64,000 nucleotides of DNA. Origin: Chamaecyparis obtusa. Lineage: Eukaryota > Streptophyta > Pinopsida > Cupressales > Cupressaceae. The position numbers were made by a program, and so were the translations under genes. Location: contig BSBK01004085.1 in the NCBI GenBank assembly GCA_027943335.1, forward strand, positions 1 through 64,000. Direction: 5' to 3'. Position 1 is the stretch's first letter. The number at the start of each line of letters is the position of its first letter. Shown piece by piece: positions 50,465-63,173 of the stretch. The notes beneath the pieces were generated by a model. That model searched no databases. It was given only the letters and a program-made list of their open reading frames with translations, and was not told the origin of the DNA.

Positions 50465-53420
50465 TGATGTATTTTTTAATGAATAGAGGCCTTTTCCATT
50501 AAAATAAAGTATAAAGTACACTATTCACAAAAAAGGGGCCAAATGATACAAGATCACCCCGTAAGAGTCACTCGGAAAATAGTCAGACACTACAACTATT
50601 CATAAAAAAACATATTAAAAGAAGCCCTCAACCAGCCAAAGAAGTTGTAGCCAAGGGAGGAGGATCTTTTTCTTCAGGATTTCCCCACACATTGGGGCCT
50701 GGAAGTGGGTCTCGGAGAGTCCAGCCATCTTCTTCATATTTTTCTTACATTTCTCCTTCCTCCCGCATGGGAAAGATTACAAGGGCCAAGTGAGGGAATT
50801 TATCAGAAGTGGCAAGAGGCCACGAAACATCTCCAGTGGCTGAAGGTCAGCCAATACCAATAGCAGGAGTAGAAGCAACAGGCCAACTGCCAGGCATACT
50901 CTGTCGAGCAGAAGAATCCAAGCGATGCCTCAAATTGGCTCTGCCACTAGAGGATCTGCAAGGGTCTTGATACCAAGGAGTCTAGGAACATCAAGTAGAG
51001 GAGCTACGGCCATGGCCATGGGGCGAAGTGTGGTCAGCAGAAAGAGAATCTAGTGGCACTTTGGCAACCATACAAGGGGCATTGCCCCAATGCTATAAAA
51101 GCTCCTACAAGTGAGCCACTTCTAGAGCCACTTTATCTATCTGTACTTGAATCTGCATCATTACATTATTACATAGATAAGATTTAATATACGTAGAGAC
51201 ATTAATATCCATAAATTTGTGAGTGAAAAGAACAACATTCCTATCTTTCTAAAGAGTGAAAAGAATCTTCATCTTGAAAGCATGCCAAATCTAGGTAAAT
51301 CTAGAAGGCATTCTGGGTGAGTCACCCACCAAAACCATATGCTAGGAAAAAGGAACTGGTTGGAAAGGCTTGAAGAAGTCATGAATCCAGCTCCATTACT
51401 GCTGAGCATGGTGACCAAACCAAAAAATATGCATGAAAGTCTTTGGGAGGCCACAGAAAGGGCACCTAGGATCAGAGACTCTCAGGTGCCAAAGCCTGGC
51501 ACCCAAAGGCAAGCCTTAAAAAAGCACACACTGGGAAAAAAGAGAAAATTTTGGCTCTGTGATAACAAACCAAATAGTAAGAAAGTGAAACCTTGAAGTC
51601 TTCTAAGAAGAAGACAAGTGTCATATGTGATTCAAGGTATCAACCATCGGTAAGATGGGGCACCAACCAAGCATAACCCATATTGGGTTTGTAGTTAGTG
51701 AGAGGATTCCAAGGATACCACTTCCAATCCTTCCACCAAGGCTTGATAGAAATAATGCCAAGCTTACACAATAAATGAGGAGGTAAGGCCGAGACTAGAA
51801 GGTCAAAATTTTGACGATCTAGGTGAGAAAGCCTAAACTACACCTAAAGATCTTCCCAAGAGCGGAGACTCATGGTGGCACTATAAAAAAGATCCTTGGG
51901 AGTTCTAATACCATATTTGTGAAAATGTAGAGCATGAAAACCCTGGATCTTAGTAAGCGGAAGCCCTTGCCGATGAAATAGAGGTGACCACCATATGTTG
52001 TGTTGGTTAAAAGAGAGACCATCACAAAATCCATTTCCATCCCACCACAGCCATGACTTAACTACTTCCTAGGCTCTTAGATGCTTTTGACAACAAAAGT
52101 GCCTTGGATCTAAACTAGGTCCTGTCATAACAAGAAGGGTTTGAAAACCAATCCCCTTCAAAGTTGGTATGTGAATAGGAAAACCTAAAGAGATGCAATG
52201 TCTCAATAGGACCTTCCAAGATTCATCCCCAGAAAAGGCTCTAATCACCCATTTGGCACATAGAAAAATACCTTGCTTCTGAGTGGAAAGAATGCCAAGA
52301 CCACTAGAATCTTTGGGGAGGCAACAATACTCTCAACCAACTATGTGGAAGCTATGAGAATCGGCTCTAGAGGCCCACAAAAATTCATGGAGCATCTTTT
52401 CTAGCTTCATAGAAGAAGCTTTAGAGGGCACCCAACAAGAAGAGTAGCACACATGGGTAGTAGCTAACACTTTAGAACAGATTTGGAACTTACCAGCCAA
52501 GGATAAAGTCTTGGTACTCCAGTAGTCTAACTTATTTTCAAATATAGCCAAAACAACATTCTATAGATACACAAGTGAAGCCTGAAAAGCAAAGGGGGTA
52601 CCCAAAAATCTGAAAAACCTCACCATGATGAATCCATCTCCAGTTGTACTAGTACATCCAAGGAGGAGCCGAAAGAATGGATTGTTTGTAACATTGTGTC
52701 TTGTGCCATTGAATGGTATAACCAAAGGCTAAAAAAAAGGTATCAAGGCAATGAAGAGTTGCCTTGAAATTATCTTCATCCTCAAGGAGGGTAAGGAAAT
52801 AATCATCAATGAAATGGCCATTGACAAGTTGAGAAGATGACTCAGGTAGGTAAATTCCTTTGACGAGACCAATGGAAGTGGTGTTGGCAAGTAGGTAGCC
52901 AAACCCTTTAGCTACAAGAACATATAGAGAAGGATCCAAAGGGAAACCTTAGTGAATGGATCTGAAGAGACCAAAGGATTTATATTATCGGTCATTGATA
53001 GTGATGCAAGAAGGAGGCATCTCCAAAAATAATTTGAACAGAGTGTATAAATTTGGGGCCAAAACACAGAGCTTGAAGCATAGCCAAAATAAAAGGCCAC
53101 TCAATGTAGTCATACGCTTTAGAAAAAAACAATTTTAAGGAAGAGGGCTTTCTGATTTGACCTTTGAACCCATTTCATGCCTTCCCAGAAAACAATAATG
53201 TTGTCAACAATAAACCTAGACTTGATGAAGCCAATTTATTCTGGTCTAACAATCAAAGGCAGGATGTGACAAATTTTTAAAGCAAGAGCTTTGCCTATGA
53301 TCTTGTAAGAGACGTTAAGAAAAGTGATTGGCCTCCAGTTACAAATATCCTCTAGGCCTCATACCTTGGGAATGAACTTAATGTTTTCCTTATTGATAGA
53401 TACTATCTAACCAATTAAAA
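50465..53420 (-). mobile_element. 5'-truncated L1-type LINE, ORF2 3' half
   Basis: Minus strand from about 53420: KFIPKVWG..ICNWRPITFLN, then FFWKGMKW-like reverse transcriptase text, GFGYLLANT, LVNGHFIDDYFLTLLEDEDN (catalytic block; the family has FADD, here FIDD) and FLAFGYTIQWHKTQ near 52940-52650. The thumb and zf-RVT regions follow (52551-51270, ending HPECLLDLPRFGM). Stops and frameshifts are frequent. The 3' end lies near 50465 with AAAAGGCCTC and a short A-run on the minus strand. The endonuclease and ORF1 are missing, as expected from 5' truncation. No target-site duplication was found. Confidence 0.8.
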
Positions 53421-55270
53421 TTAAGATAGGAACTTCTTATAAATCCCTTCACAAATACCCCTCTATGTCATAAAATTGATATGGTTTAATGTAGGACTAG
53501 GATATGGTTAATGTAGCATATAATATATAGTAAATATGTAATTTTTTCACACATTACTTATGTTTTTTTTCTTCAAGAATATATAAAAGATTAAACTACT
53601 TTATATATGTGTAGTTATTTAGTCCAAATTTTGTAATTTCATTGGATTTTATTTATATGAATCCACGATAATATGTGGAATATAATTTAAAAGTGCATGT
53701 GATAAAGTCTTCTAGAAGATAAATAATATTTTTGAGGCTTTTTATATAGCATATGATTTTCTATCACGGCCCACTTTTCTAGAACTATTATTTGTACATT
53801 TGATTGATTAATCAATGGAAAATAATTTTATTGATTTGAATATATTGTTTTATTAGTTTAATTTGATAAAATGGTCATAATTAGAATGGGTTTATTTTGA
53901 ATTCTTATGAAAAGTTAAATTTTAGAAAGATAAATTACAATTAATCTTAACATTAGACTTATATAGTTAAGAAGATATAAAAATTAATTATAATTAAATA
54001 AGAATAATAAATTTATATGTTCTCACTTTGATTTCATAGTATCTGTTTGATTATAAAGTGGTGAATAATGAAAATATTTATTCATAATATATTCTCATCT
54101 TGTCTTCAATGGATCTTGGTTATTAGAAAGTATAAATGTTTCATTTTTAAATTATTATTGTTATTATTTTTTACTAAGCTAGAAATAAGAGAATCATGCC
54201 CCATAAAAAAACATTTTGAAACTAAAGTTTGAACATTTGCATGCCTAAAAAGGGGATGCATAACATGTTATAATCTAATGTCATTGTCAATATTGTCGTC
54301 TCATATTAACATGGGAGAACAAGCTCATATTACCCAAAAAAAAATTGTACTCTTTCATGATTGATTGTAGCATCATTTGATACAAGGATTTGGAAAGGAA
54401 GGAATCCTTCAAGTCTTTACTTCTATTTAACCTTGTTCAAATTCAAAATTTGTGTCACGGTCATTTCCTTTTGTGCAATCAGATCTAACCTTAAAAACTA
54501 GATTCACTAGGGTAGCTAGATTGTTCTTGTTATTCCTATTTGCCACAATCTCCAATATATGTATGTCCTTTATACCCTCGTACATAGCCTAAAATGACCC
54601 TTTATTTGATTCATGACTACTTTTTATTATTTCTTGGAAGCACAAGGGATAAGTGCACCAAGATGATACAGAAAAAGGGGGTCTTAAATAGCCACTTGTT
54701 CTTTTCTAAAATCAACTAAACTTGAATTTGGAGGAGTAATTTGAGAGTTGTGTACTCAAAATTTGAAGATATCAAAATATCAAGAAATGTAATACTCTAA
54801 ATCTAGTTTCTAAACTATTAAAATTGTTTGAAAATAGATGATATTGAGAGGGTAAAATGCTTCTTGCACACAAAAAAATTATTTTCAGCACAAAACATAC
54901 TTTAGTTGCATTTAGAATTTTTCAAAACTCATTGGTAGGAATATAGTTAAGAGTGAGCACTAGGAGTTTAATATCTTATTGTAATTTTGTGTTTAATATT
55001 TTCTCTTGATATTTCAAAGTGGATGCCTCTTGAAAATCATATCATTGAGCATCCATGTCACATAAATTGCACAAAAATAATCAAAAATTAAAAAAAAAAA
55101 AAATCAATGTGTAAAGAATGAAGTGTAGAATAATATTAGATAAATTATTTCAAATTTGGACAAGTAAGGCTATTAAAAAACTGGTAAATATATATCTTCG
55201 ATAAAATGGTTTGTCGTATGATTATGAAGTACTTCACTTTAGAAGGTCATTTCAAAGTTTACTACTACTA
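53420..55270. other. AT-rich DNA, no gene seen
   Basis: No frame, LTR or tandem repeat that I can support. Confidence 0.5.
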
Positions 55271-56610
55271 TCATATGCCTCTCCTCAACCATTTTAGGAA
55301 CCATGATTTTATCTCCTTTCCATTCTTCATGCTTAATTCTCTAGAAAATTCTATCCTACAAGTGATGGAGAATGCTTGAACCCAAGGAAAGAAGCTTGTT
55401 CCTTTACACCAAGATCTAATTTATAGGCTTTATACCTTTCATCTAGCTCTCTATCCCACCAAACCTATTGTGGTTTATCAGGTGCCTATTTTTCACTCCT
55501 TTCCTATGAACATCATTGATACTCCAATGAATAGCAATAAAAACTATATCCACCACCCAAGAGCCCTTAATATCACGTCTAGACCTGAGACCAATGAAAC
55601 TCCCAATCCTATTTCCCCTCTCATTGAATCCAATGGGTTCAAGGCCAAAGCATCCAAACCAATGTAACAACCAAAAGGAAAGAGAGAAACCCCTCCCCCT
55701 ACTACCAAATCAAATTATCTATTCAAGTGGTGATTAATGAGGAAGAATATGAGGCTAAAGAGGAACATAGTGATCCTCATTGGCCTAACAAGTTGGTAAC
55801 CCAGTCAACAAAGAAGGGTAAAAAATTATTGTTCAATAATCCATCTGAGGAGGATGACATTGACCAAGTGACTAGGAATATAATGGAGAAAGAAGAGAAG
55901 GGGAAGATGGTGGAGAGTGATGGTACTGAAATTAATACCATTGACAACTCTAATAAGTCAACAACTAATATCTCCATGAATATCTCTAATAGCATGAAAG
56001 AGGAGACAATTGATCTAATTTGGGATATGATGCTTGAGGAAGAGAATGTTACCCATAATATGGGTAACTCCATCTATAGTGGTTGTCATAATGCATCCTT
56101 GGAGCTGACCAAACTAAAAAATGAGGTTAGGGAACTAAAAACTAAAATGCTAGATGGAAAGGAAGATGGGGAGTATCTCTAGATTCACTCTCTAGGTCAT
56201 ATGCATAATTCAACAACATCTTTGTGTTTGATGCAACACAAGGTACTTGGCAAGAAAGGAGAAGATGACAAAAATTGCAAAGACCTATTTAAGTTCCTCA
56301 TGGTAAACTAAATCCATGTCCTCCATTAGTCAAATTATGGCTTTAAATCCCCTTGCCATGTTTAAGCTCAGGTTGGTTGTGGTTCTTAATACTTTTGGAC
56401 CTTGTGGGGTTCGTAGAAAAACTTTTTTCCTTTTTATGTATTTTTTTAATCTAGACTATGGCTTCAGAAGCAACTCTTTTATAGTTTTTAGATGTTTAGA
56501 TTTTTCTTTTGCTAGTGTGATTTTCTCTACACCCATGGTTGTTCTTTTGTAAGGGTTGACACCCTTGTTTTTTTGCTGACTAATATAAAAAACTATAAAA
56601 ACATTGGTAA
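55270..56610 (+). mobile_element. Internally deleted LINE-like relic
   Basis: A 151-codon frame (55727-56182) is charged and ends in a coiled coil (ASLELTKLKNEVRELKTKM). Before it, 55470-55667 is Pro/Asn-rich. After it, 56316-56610 reads like the end of a plant LINE: VVVLNTFGPCGVRRKTFF, then GGGTTGACACCCTTG and a tail with AATATAAAAAAC. No endonuclease or reverse transcriptase lies between. The assignment to LINE ORF1 plus tail is inference from this layout and from the similar relic at 3.66-5.06 kb. Confidence 0.4.
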
Positions 56611-57260
56611 AATAAATTAAAAATAAATATGTTAATATTGTTCAAATTGAATATTTTTATGTGTGTGTGGTTAGAAAGTTCATAAGACGTGTAAAATTAA
56701 GGTGGTAATTTTACTAATATTTGATATAGTGTGTAAACCTAATGACGATCAAGTTAAGAAACAAGAATAGAAGAAACAATTGTGTCAAAATGAGGGAAAT
56801 GAACTTATCAATCCTAAGTACAAGCTAGAAAGTGTACTTATTAAAAACATATATGTTTTATTTGAATAAAAATACATGCATTCTTTTATGACAGCAATGC
56901 ATAGGTGTTTTAATCAATAAGCATTATAGGAACATGTTTATGTCAATGATTATTACACGTGTGTTTTGTTGATACTAAGTTACAAAAAAACATGGACATG
57001 TTCAGGTTTTTAGTTCCACAAAGCACATACCTTCATTTTGAATGCTACTTCCTTTGTCCTCCCCTTAGTATTTTTTCATGAAGGCATATATATAAATAAC
57101 ATTTAAGTATAGTTTATTAAGTTATATTTTATGTATATATTGGTAGGATGTTTGAAAATAGTTTCAAATCTAATTCTATATTTTAGGAGATTTTTTAAAT
57201 TTCACACTTAGTCCAATTCTAGTAATTAGTAGGGTACTTTCATAATTCTCTTTATATCTC
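56610..57260. other. AT-rich DNA, no gene seen
   Basis: Nothing recognised. Confidence 0.5.
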
Positions 57261-57575
57261 TCTAACTTGTTATCTTTATCTCTTTGAAGTTGTAGACTTG
57301 TCTATTTACCTATCACTTTCATTATCATCCCTCTCTACCTCTCTCCTCAAGCTCTAGATCTTACAATTTCTCATACTTAGTCAAATTCCATTAATCACTA
57401 AGCTCCTATCATTTCTCTCGTTGTCTCTATTTTACATTTTTTTCCCTTTATCTCTAGACCTATCTCTCTTCCTATCACTTTTCATCTCCCATCTCTCCCT
57501 CTCTCTCTTTATCTCACTCTCTCCTCCCTCTCACCCTTTACTCTACTTTGTATCTCCCCTCTCTTCTCTACCTAC

Positions 57576-57637
<62 letters not shown>

Positions 57638-57650
57638 CCTACCTATATTT
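57260..57650. repeat. Pyrimidine-rich tract with (CT)n
   Basis: About 390 bases dominated by C and T on the + strand; pure (TC)n at 57584-57632. The Ser/Leu-rich ORF over it is an artefact. Confidence 0.95.
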
Positions 57651-58310
57651 ATTTCTCTAAATATTGTTGGTTGTTCTCACTGATTCCATAGGAAACTTTA
57701 TGAATTAGTTAGTTTCAATGATTATCCCTTATTAGTATCTATTACTTATTTCTTACTAGAATAAAATATTTTTATTAGCATGTATGTTCTCAATGAAAAT
57801 ATAGGTCGAGGAAATGCAACATTTCTCTTAAATTGGCTCCATTCTTTATAAATTACACTATTTCTAGTATTGGGAATAATTTTTGCTTAACCTACTTGTA
57901 GACAACATGAAAATTGAAAGGAATATATATTTATGAATTGTTTGAGAATCAATAATGGATTGCACAAGAAATGGGCTCCTTTCCTAGGGTTACAAAGTCA
58001 AATTATAAAAAATAATTGTATCTTTTTAGAAAATTAACTCAAACTAATGGATGTTTCCACTAATGTCATACATTAATGTATCCTCAACATGGAAATTGAT
58101 GAATTATAGTTTAACTCCATAACATAAATTTAAAACTACCATGAATTGTTTAAACTATTTACAAAGATGAATCCAAAACATCTTTGATCTTTTGTATTCA
58201 TATAAAATTTCGATGTGTATTCATGGAGACATTTATGCAATAACTTACCCTTTAATATTCATTTGATTTGATATTTTTCTATACAAATTTGAACAATTAT
58301 AGTTTTCAAC
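57650..58310. other. AT-rich DNA, no gene seen
   Basis: Nothing recognised before the copia element starts. Confidence 0.5.
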
Positions 58311-58761
58311 TATAAGAATTTGCAAATAGAAAAGATTGAACCAAGGATCTAGACGTTAAAGAAAATCACAAGAGAGATGATACGATGCAATGATTGATAT
58401 TGAATTGACCCAATGAATTCACCTTACATGATTACATAATAGGCCTCCTTATAAGTTATATTGGAAAGGTGATAAGAGAGAATGATAAGGATCTGATAAG
58501 CTATCACCTATGCTACGTGTAATCACATGTCCACCAAATGTGGATCATCCTCCATTATGCAATGAAGTATGTGCAATGGGATTAGGATGATAATGTGATA
58601 AGAGCACTAAAGGTGGATCTCACACCAAAAGTGGAATTTATCCTACACCGTGTGCTTAATTGAGGTGCAAACTCCTAGGTGTCTCAATCACAAACTACTA
58701 TGCAATGCATTATCCTAAGTAAGATTAAGTTAAGTGTAATTAGGAATATTTAATTACACCA
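58311..58761 (-). repeat. 3' LTR of the copia element
   Basis: Minus strand begins TGGTGTAATTAAATATTCC. It aligns with 62732-63173 with many single-base differences and small indels; the terminal CA at 58311 has become TA on this strand. Confidence 0.93.
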
Positions 58762-59101
58762 ACAACCCCCCTTAAGTTCAACTTAGGGGAATGCACTTAA
58801 ACTCACAATGCAAGATGGGTCACAACTACTAGGTCATGTTAGCTACCTATGTACAATATGCAATGTAATATATGAAATGCAAAATCTCTCATATAGTAGA
58901 GAAAGAGGGAAAACCTCATGGGAAAAACCCTCACCCAAAAAGAGAGAAGAAAAAAAGATTCATGGATGGGTGGAGTACTCAAGACCCCCCAAGAACTACA
59001 TACATCATGTATATACAAAGAATGACCCCCCCATAATAAGGATAGTTGGAGACATGATATCCCCCCCATAATTTAGAATCTCCCATGTTGATGAAGATTA
59101 C

Positions 59102-60997
59102 CTAAAAATAATAGATAAGCCAATGCTTATAAGAAACATGTCTCCCCTTAGGAAGAAATAGATACATCAAAGGATGAAGAAGCCAATCCATGTGAAAATG
59201 GAAGAAGGAAGAAGATGAAGATCTCCGTGTATGAATCTCTGAAGACTGAATAGATCTCTCCAAGCTCAAAGAATCTATCACCTCATGTGACAAATGAAGT
59301 AAAGAAGGAGAAGAATCAAGAATGCCAATCTCCAAAGAAGGTGAAGAAGTATCCCCAACTATGATGCTATCACCAAAGGAAAGAGAAACCCCCTCATGTA
59401 TGTCTCCCAAATCTGCATCATGAGAATCAACAAATGTTGAAGAGGCATCCAAGTAGTCATCACATTCTACAAGATCTGAAACACTATGATTGTCATGTTG
59501 AATAGTAGAGCCTGTCTCTGAAGAAGTAGGAGGTGGAGGAGTAGAAAGCTCAACACTTGTCTCAATAATAAAATGATTCAAGTGTCCAAAGTTCTCCTCA
59601 TATACATAATTATCCCTTGGCAAAGGGATGTGTACATCATGAATATCATCATCAACAACAACAAAATGTGAAAAAGAATACAAGCATGATGTATGATCAA
59701 AAAATCTCATAGCTATGACATCTATAGTCTGCATGTCCCTAATGTAGACATAATCAGGAGTGAACTCAACAATTTTACCTTGTGCCCCATGTTTAATTTG
59801 GTAAATAGAAAGGAGATTAGTGGTCAAGGATGGTACACAAAGAACATCATTAAATGTCCCCTCTCCCATAGGAATAGAACCTTTCCCACAAACTCTCATG
59901 TATGTGTTGTTACCCATCAAAATATTAGAAGAATTACAAGTCTCAATAGAAGAAAACATATCCATAGAAGATGCCATATGATGTGATGCACCTGAATCAA
60001 GAAGCCATTTACCTTGCTCAGGATGTATGGAAGCCAAAAGTGCTTGTCCTTTACCTTTATCTTTGGATGATGATGGAGATGTAGAAGCTTCCAAATGTGT
60101 AGGAGTAGATACTGATGAGGGAAACTTAAGTTTGTGCTTCTGAATAATGTGAGTTAGCTCATCAATCTTCTTTTGAAAACACTTATGGTCATCATGTCCT
60201 AGCTTCTTACAATATGCACATTTATCCCTCTTTCTTCTAGATGATTCCTCTCTTGAAGAGGACTTGGATTCAGTAGTATTGTGTGAAGAAGATTCATTAC
60301 CTTTGTCATGAGGCTTAGGATCCTTATGTTGTTTCTTTCCTTTTCCATTAGAAGCCTTTGATGTGGACTCATTTGCAATCAATGCATGATTTGTGGAAGG
60401 CTTCAATTGACCCATGTGTGCCAACTTTTCTTGTTCGCTTGTGAGTTGAGCTGCAAATTCATCAAGAGAAGGCAATTTGTATGCACTACCAAGAGCATCC
60501 ATAGTAGCATAGAATGTAGAAACAAAGATAGAATAATCAGGACCTAGATTGGAAAGAATAGAAATTATCAATTGTTCATCTCCTTTAACAATGCCACAAG
60601 TAGAAAGCTCCAATCTAATAGAATTGAGCTTAGAGAGAAAGTCTTGAATATTGTAAAAATCACTAGGATTTAGAATTATGAGCTCATTCTCTAATTTGAA
60701 TGTTCTCATTCTATCAGGTTTACCAAAGAGTCCTTCCAATATGACCCAAGCATCATGAGGATGTGTGCAAGATGCAATATGAAAGTGAAAATCACAAGAG
60801 ATGGATGATCTAAGAGAGCCAAGTGCTTTATCCCTTCGTTCAAACCATGTTTTCCTTTCTGTAACACCTGTAAGTGGTTCTTGATCTTGTCCAAGAGTTA
60901 TTCTAAGCAATCCAATACTCAACAAATGATCACTTAAAGATTCTTTCCATTCATGGTAGTTATATGGAGTGAGGATTTTGACCTCTGAATTATCCAT
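59102..60997 (-). CDS. Copia gag-protease polyprotein, pol removed (631 residues)
   Basis: One uninterrupted frame. Residues 1-200 are a UBN2-type copia gag (MDNSEVKILTPYNYHEWKES to TSEQEKLAHM). Residues 200-258 are a Lys/Ser-rich linker, and CAYCKKLGHDDHKC (260-273) is the CCHC zinc knuckle. WLLDSGASHHMA (331-342) holds the aspartic-protease DSG at 334-336. NDVLCVPSLTTNLLSI leads to the GAG-preintegrase start (CLYSFSHF, about 438). From about 445 onward the expected integrase, RT and RNase H are missing; an acidic, Ser/Pro-rich tail takes over (STPPPPTSSETGS). By family knowledge gag packages the RNA and the protease cuts the polyprotein. An intact frame in a pol-less element suggests recent activity or selection on gag. 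Confidence 0.93.
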   Translation of the reverse strand: MDNSEVKILTPYNYHEWKESLSDHLLSIGLLRITLGQDQEPLTGVTERKTWFERRDKALGSLRSSISCDFHFHIASCTHPHDAWVILEGLFGKPDRMRTFKLENELIILNPSDFYNIQDFLSKLNSIRLELSTCGIVKGDEQLIISILSNLGPDYSIFVSTFYATMDALGSAYKLPSLDEFAAQLTSEQEKLAHMGQLKPSTNHALIANESTSKASNGKGKKQHKDPKPHDKGNESSSHNTTESKSSSREESSRRKRDKCAYCKKLGHDDHKCFQKKIDELTHIIQKHKLKFPSSVSTPTHLEASTSPSSSKDKGKGQALLASIHPEQGKWLLDSGASHHMASSMDMFSSIETCNSSNILMGNNTYMRVCGKGSIPMGEGTFNDVLCVPSLTTNLLSIYQIKHGAQGKIVEFTPDYVYIRDMQTIDVIAMRFFDHTSCLYSFSHFVVVDDDIHDVHIPLPRDNYVYEENFGHLNHFIIETSVELSTPPPPTSSETGSTIQHDNHSVSDLVECDDYLDASSTFVDSHDADLGDIHEGVSLSFGDSIIVGDTSSPSLEIGILDSSPSLLHLSHEVIDSLSLERSIQSSEIHTRRSSSSSFFHFHMDWLLHPLMYLFLPKGRHVSYKHWLIYYF

Positions 60998-62713
60998 GAT
61001 ACAACCAAATAATGACTGATAAATCCTTCAAATGACTGATGCAAATTAGAAAACTAAAATCTAAGGATTAACCAAGTGCAAATATAGCCCCAAAATAGCC
61101 TATTTCTAAAAGTGATATAGCTACCCCAAATCACTGAAATATGATTGCATATCTAGAAAGTAGATGAAAAATCATGCACTTTCAAAAAAAAATTCACCTC
61201 AAAATGTTACCATATGTGCCCAAACGAAGCCCTTGAAGTTGCAGAAATCAGGAACAAACATGAATGGTCAAGAAAATCTATAATTTCTAATAAATCTAGC
61301 TACCAAATTGGAAAAATAACACCACCACTAGAATCTTCAGGAAATTCTACCCAAAATCAAAAAAAAAATTCTTGAAAAAAGAAGCAAAAATGAGCAAGAT
61401 ATGGCCCTTTGAAGTTGGACTGCAAAATCAAAAACTCCAATGGTGAAGGCAAAAAATTTCAAACCCTTACTAACATTACCATTTCACTATGTTAAATTTG
61501 ACAATCATATGGATGTCACCAAAATGCCCAATTTGGCATATTTTGACAGTTGGATGGCTATCAATTTTAGGCTCATGATATTGGTGACACAGTAAAAAAC
61601 CTCATCGTGTGCTGACGTGGCTACTGACTGGGATGGTGACCTGGCAGTCATACAATGATGATGTCATTTTCATGTGATTGATGGCATCGCCTTAGGGTGA
61701 CTGGGCAGGTGACATGGCAGGTGATGTCACGAATGCTAAGGTGGTCAATGACATGGCTGGATGCCACATGTCACAACCTAAATGGGTCTGCGTAGTGAGG
61801 TGGAGCCACAGAGGAGCTGAGTGATGCAAAGGTGGCACGTTGACTAAGCTGGCAGAGGGGTGACGGTACTTGGGGTTGCGCCACTCGAGGGAGTGGGACT
61901 TGTAGTCCCACATGCCTTATGTTCCGAATCTAGGTTGTGTTTATATATGCGGGGGTGTAGAATAAGACTAAAGGCAGCTCGGGCTACCGATGTCAATTGT
62001 GGCTTGAATGACAATGTGCCAAGCTCATCTCTATGATTCAGTGTGTATGGTTTCTGATCCATTGTGGAAAAATGGGATCAAGCTCAGAAATGATGCCTAT
62101 CGCGTTGGTTGCTTGCCAATTTGGATTTGTATGTGCTTTTGAACCAGTGCAAGGATTTATCCCACATGCACAGTGTGAGGGACTTTGGGGACCTTAATAT
62201 ATGTAGTCCCATAGAATTAATACCAAAGATGTGAGCAGGCCTTGGGCTCAAGCTCGACTTCGTCCTTGAGCTTGGGTTTAAGATCAGTCTTTGTAGCGAT
62301 GATGTTGGAAGATTATGTGATGGTGTCACCGTGTGATCCAGTTGTCAGAATAAACTCAAAATATTCCCTAATGCATAGCAATAAATGTAGGGCACATACC
62401 AGGCCCAAAAACCAAATTTTACAGAAAAAAATTTGAGATAGGCAAAATATTATAAAAAAAAAAAATTCAAAATCATACCGCAGAGGTGCAAATTGGGTCG
62501 TACAGCTCGATTTGTAAAAAAAATTACCTTGATTTGGGCTTTCACCGAATATGGGCAAGTTTATAGTCAATTTTAACTAAAAAAGCCTCTCAGATGCAAT
62601 GTTGAGGTCAGATCTTCTCCAAGATGCTTCTACAACACACCGGTCTTCAAATCTAAGATTTGGACCTTCAACACTTGCACCTTGATCTCTCCAAATAGGC
62701 TAATCAAAACTTT

Positions 62714-62731
62714 CCAATGGCTCTGATACCA
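62714..62731 (-). promoter_or_regulatory. Primer-binding site (initiator tRNA-Met)
   Basis: TGGTATCAGAGCCATTGG on the minus strand, immediately after the CA end of the 5' LTR. Confidence 0.95.
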
Positions 62732-63173
62732 TGTAAGAATTTTCAAATAGCATAGATTGAACCAAGGATCTAAAGGTTAAATAAAATCACAAGAGAGATG
62801 ATATGAATGCAATGATTGATATTGAATTGATCCAATGAATTCCCCTTACATTACATAATAGGCCTCCTTATATAGAAACGATAGTAAGAGAGAATGATAA
62901 GGATCGGATAAGCTATCACCTATGCTAGGTGTAATCACATGTCCACCAAATGTGGATTGTCCTCTATTATGCAATGAATTATGTGCAATGGGATTAGGAT
63001 GATAATGTGATAAGAGCACTAAAGGTGGATCTCACACCAAAAGTAGAATTTCTCCTACACAATGTGCTTAATTAAGGTGCAAACTCCTAGGTGTCTCAAT
63101 CACAAAATATTATTCAATGCATTATCCTAAGAAAGATTAAGTTAAGTGTAATTAGGAATATTTAATTACACCA
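62732..63173 (-). repeat. 5' LTR of the copia element
   Basis: 442 bases. Minus strand begins TGGTGTAATTAAATA and ends ATTCTTACA next to the primer-binding site. Confidence 0.95.

Larger units (their letters stand above)
58311..63173 (-). mobile_element. Ty1/copia retrotransposon with deleted pol
   Basis: Read on the minus strand: 5' LTR 62732-63173, primer-binding site 62714-62731 (TGGTATCAGAGCCATTGG, complementary to initiator tRNA-Met), leader of about 1.7 kb, gag-protease ORF 60997-59102, purine tract AAGGGGGG near 58766-58773, 3' LTR 58311-58761. The length is only 4.9 kb because integrase, reverse transcriptase and RNase H are absent. No target-site duplication is evident, so one end may have changed or the ends may have recombined. 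Confidence 0.93.

Noticed and set aside
54300..54480. Possible gene in the 53.4-55.3 kb gap
   Set aside because: Only short frames, no motif and no splice-linked exons.
57421..57660. Ser/Leu-rich ORF
   Set aside because: Low-complexity pyrimidine tract.
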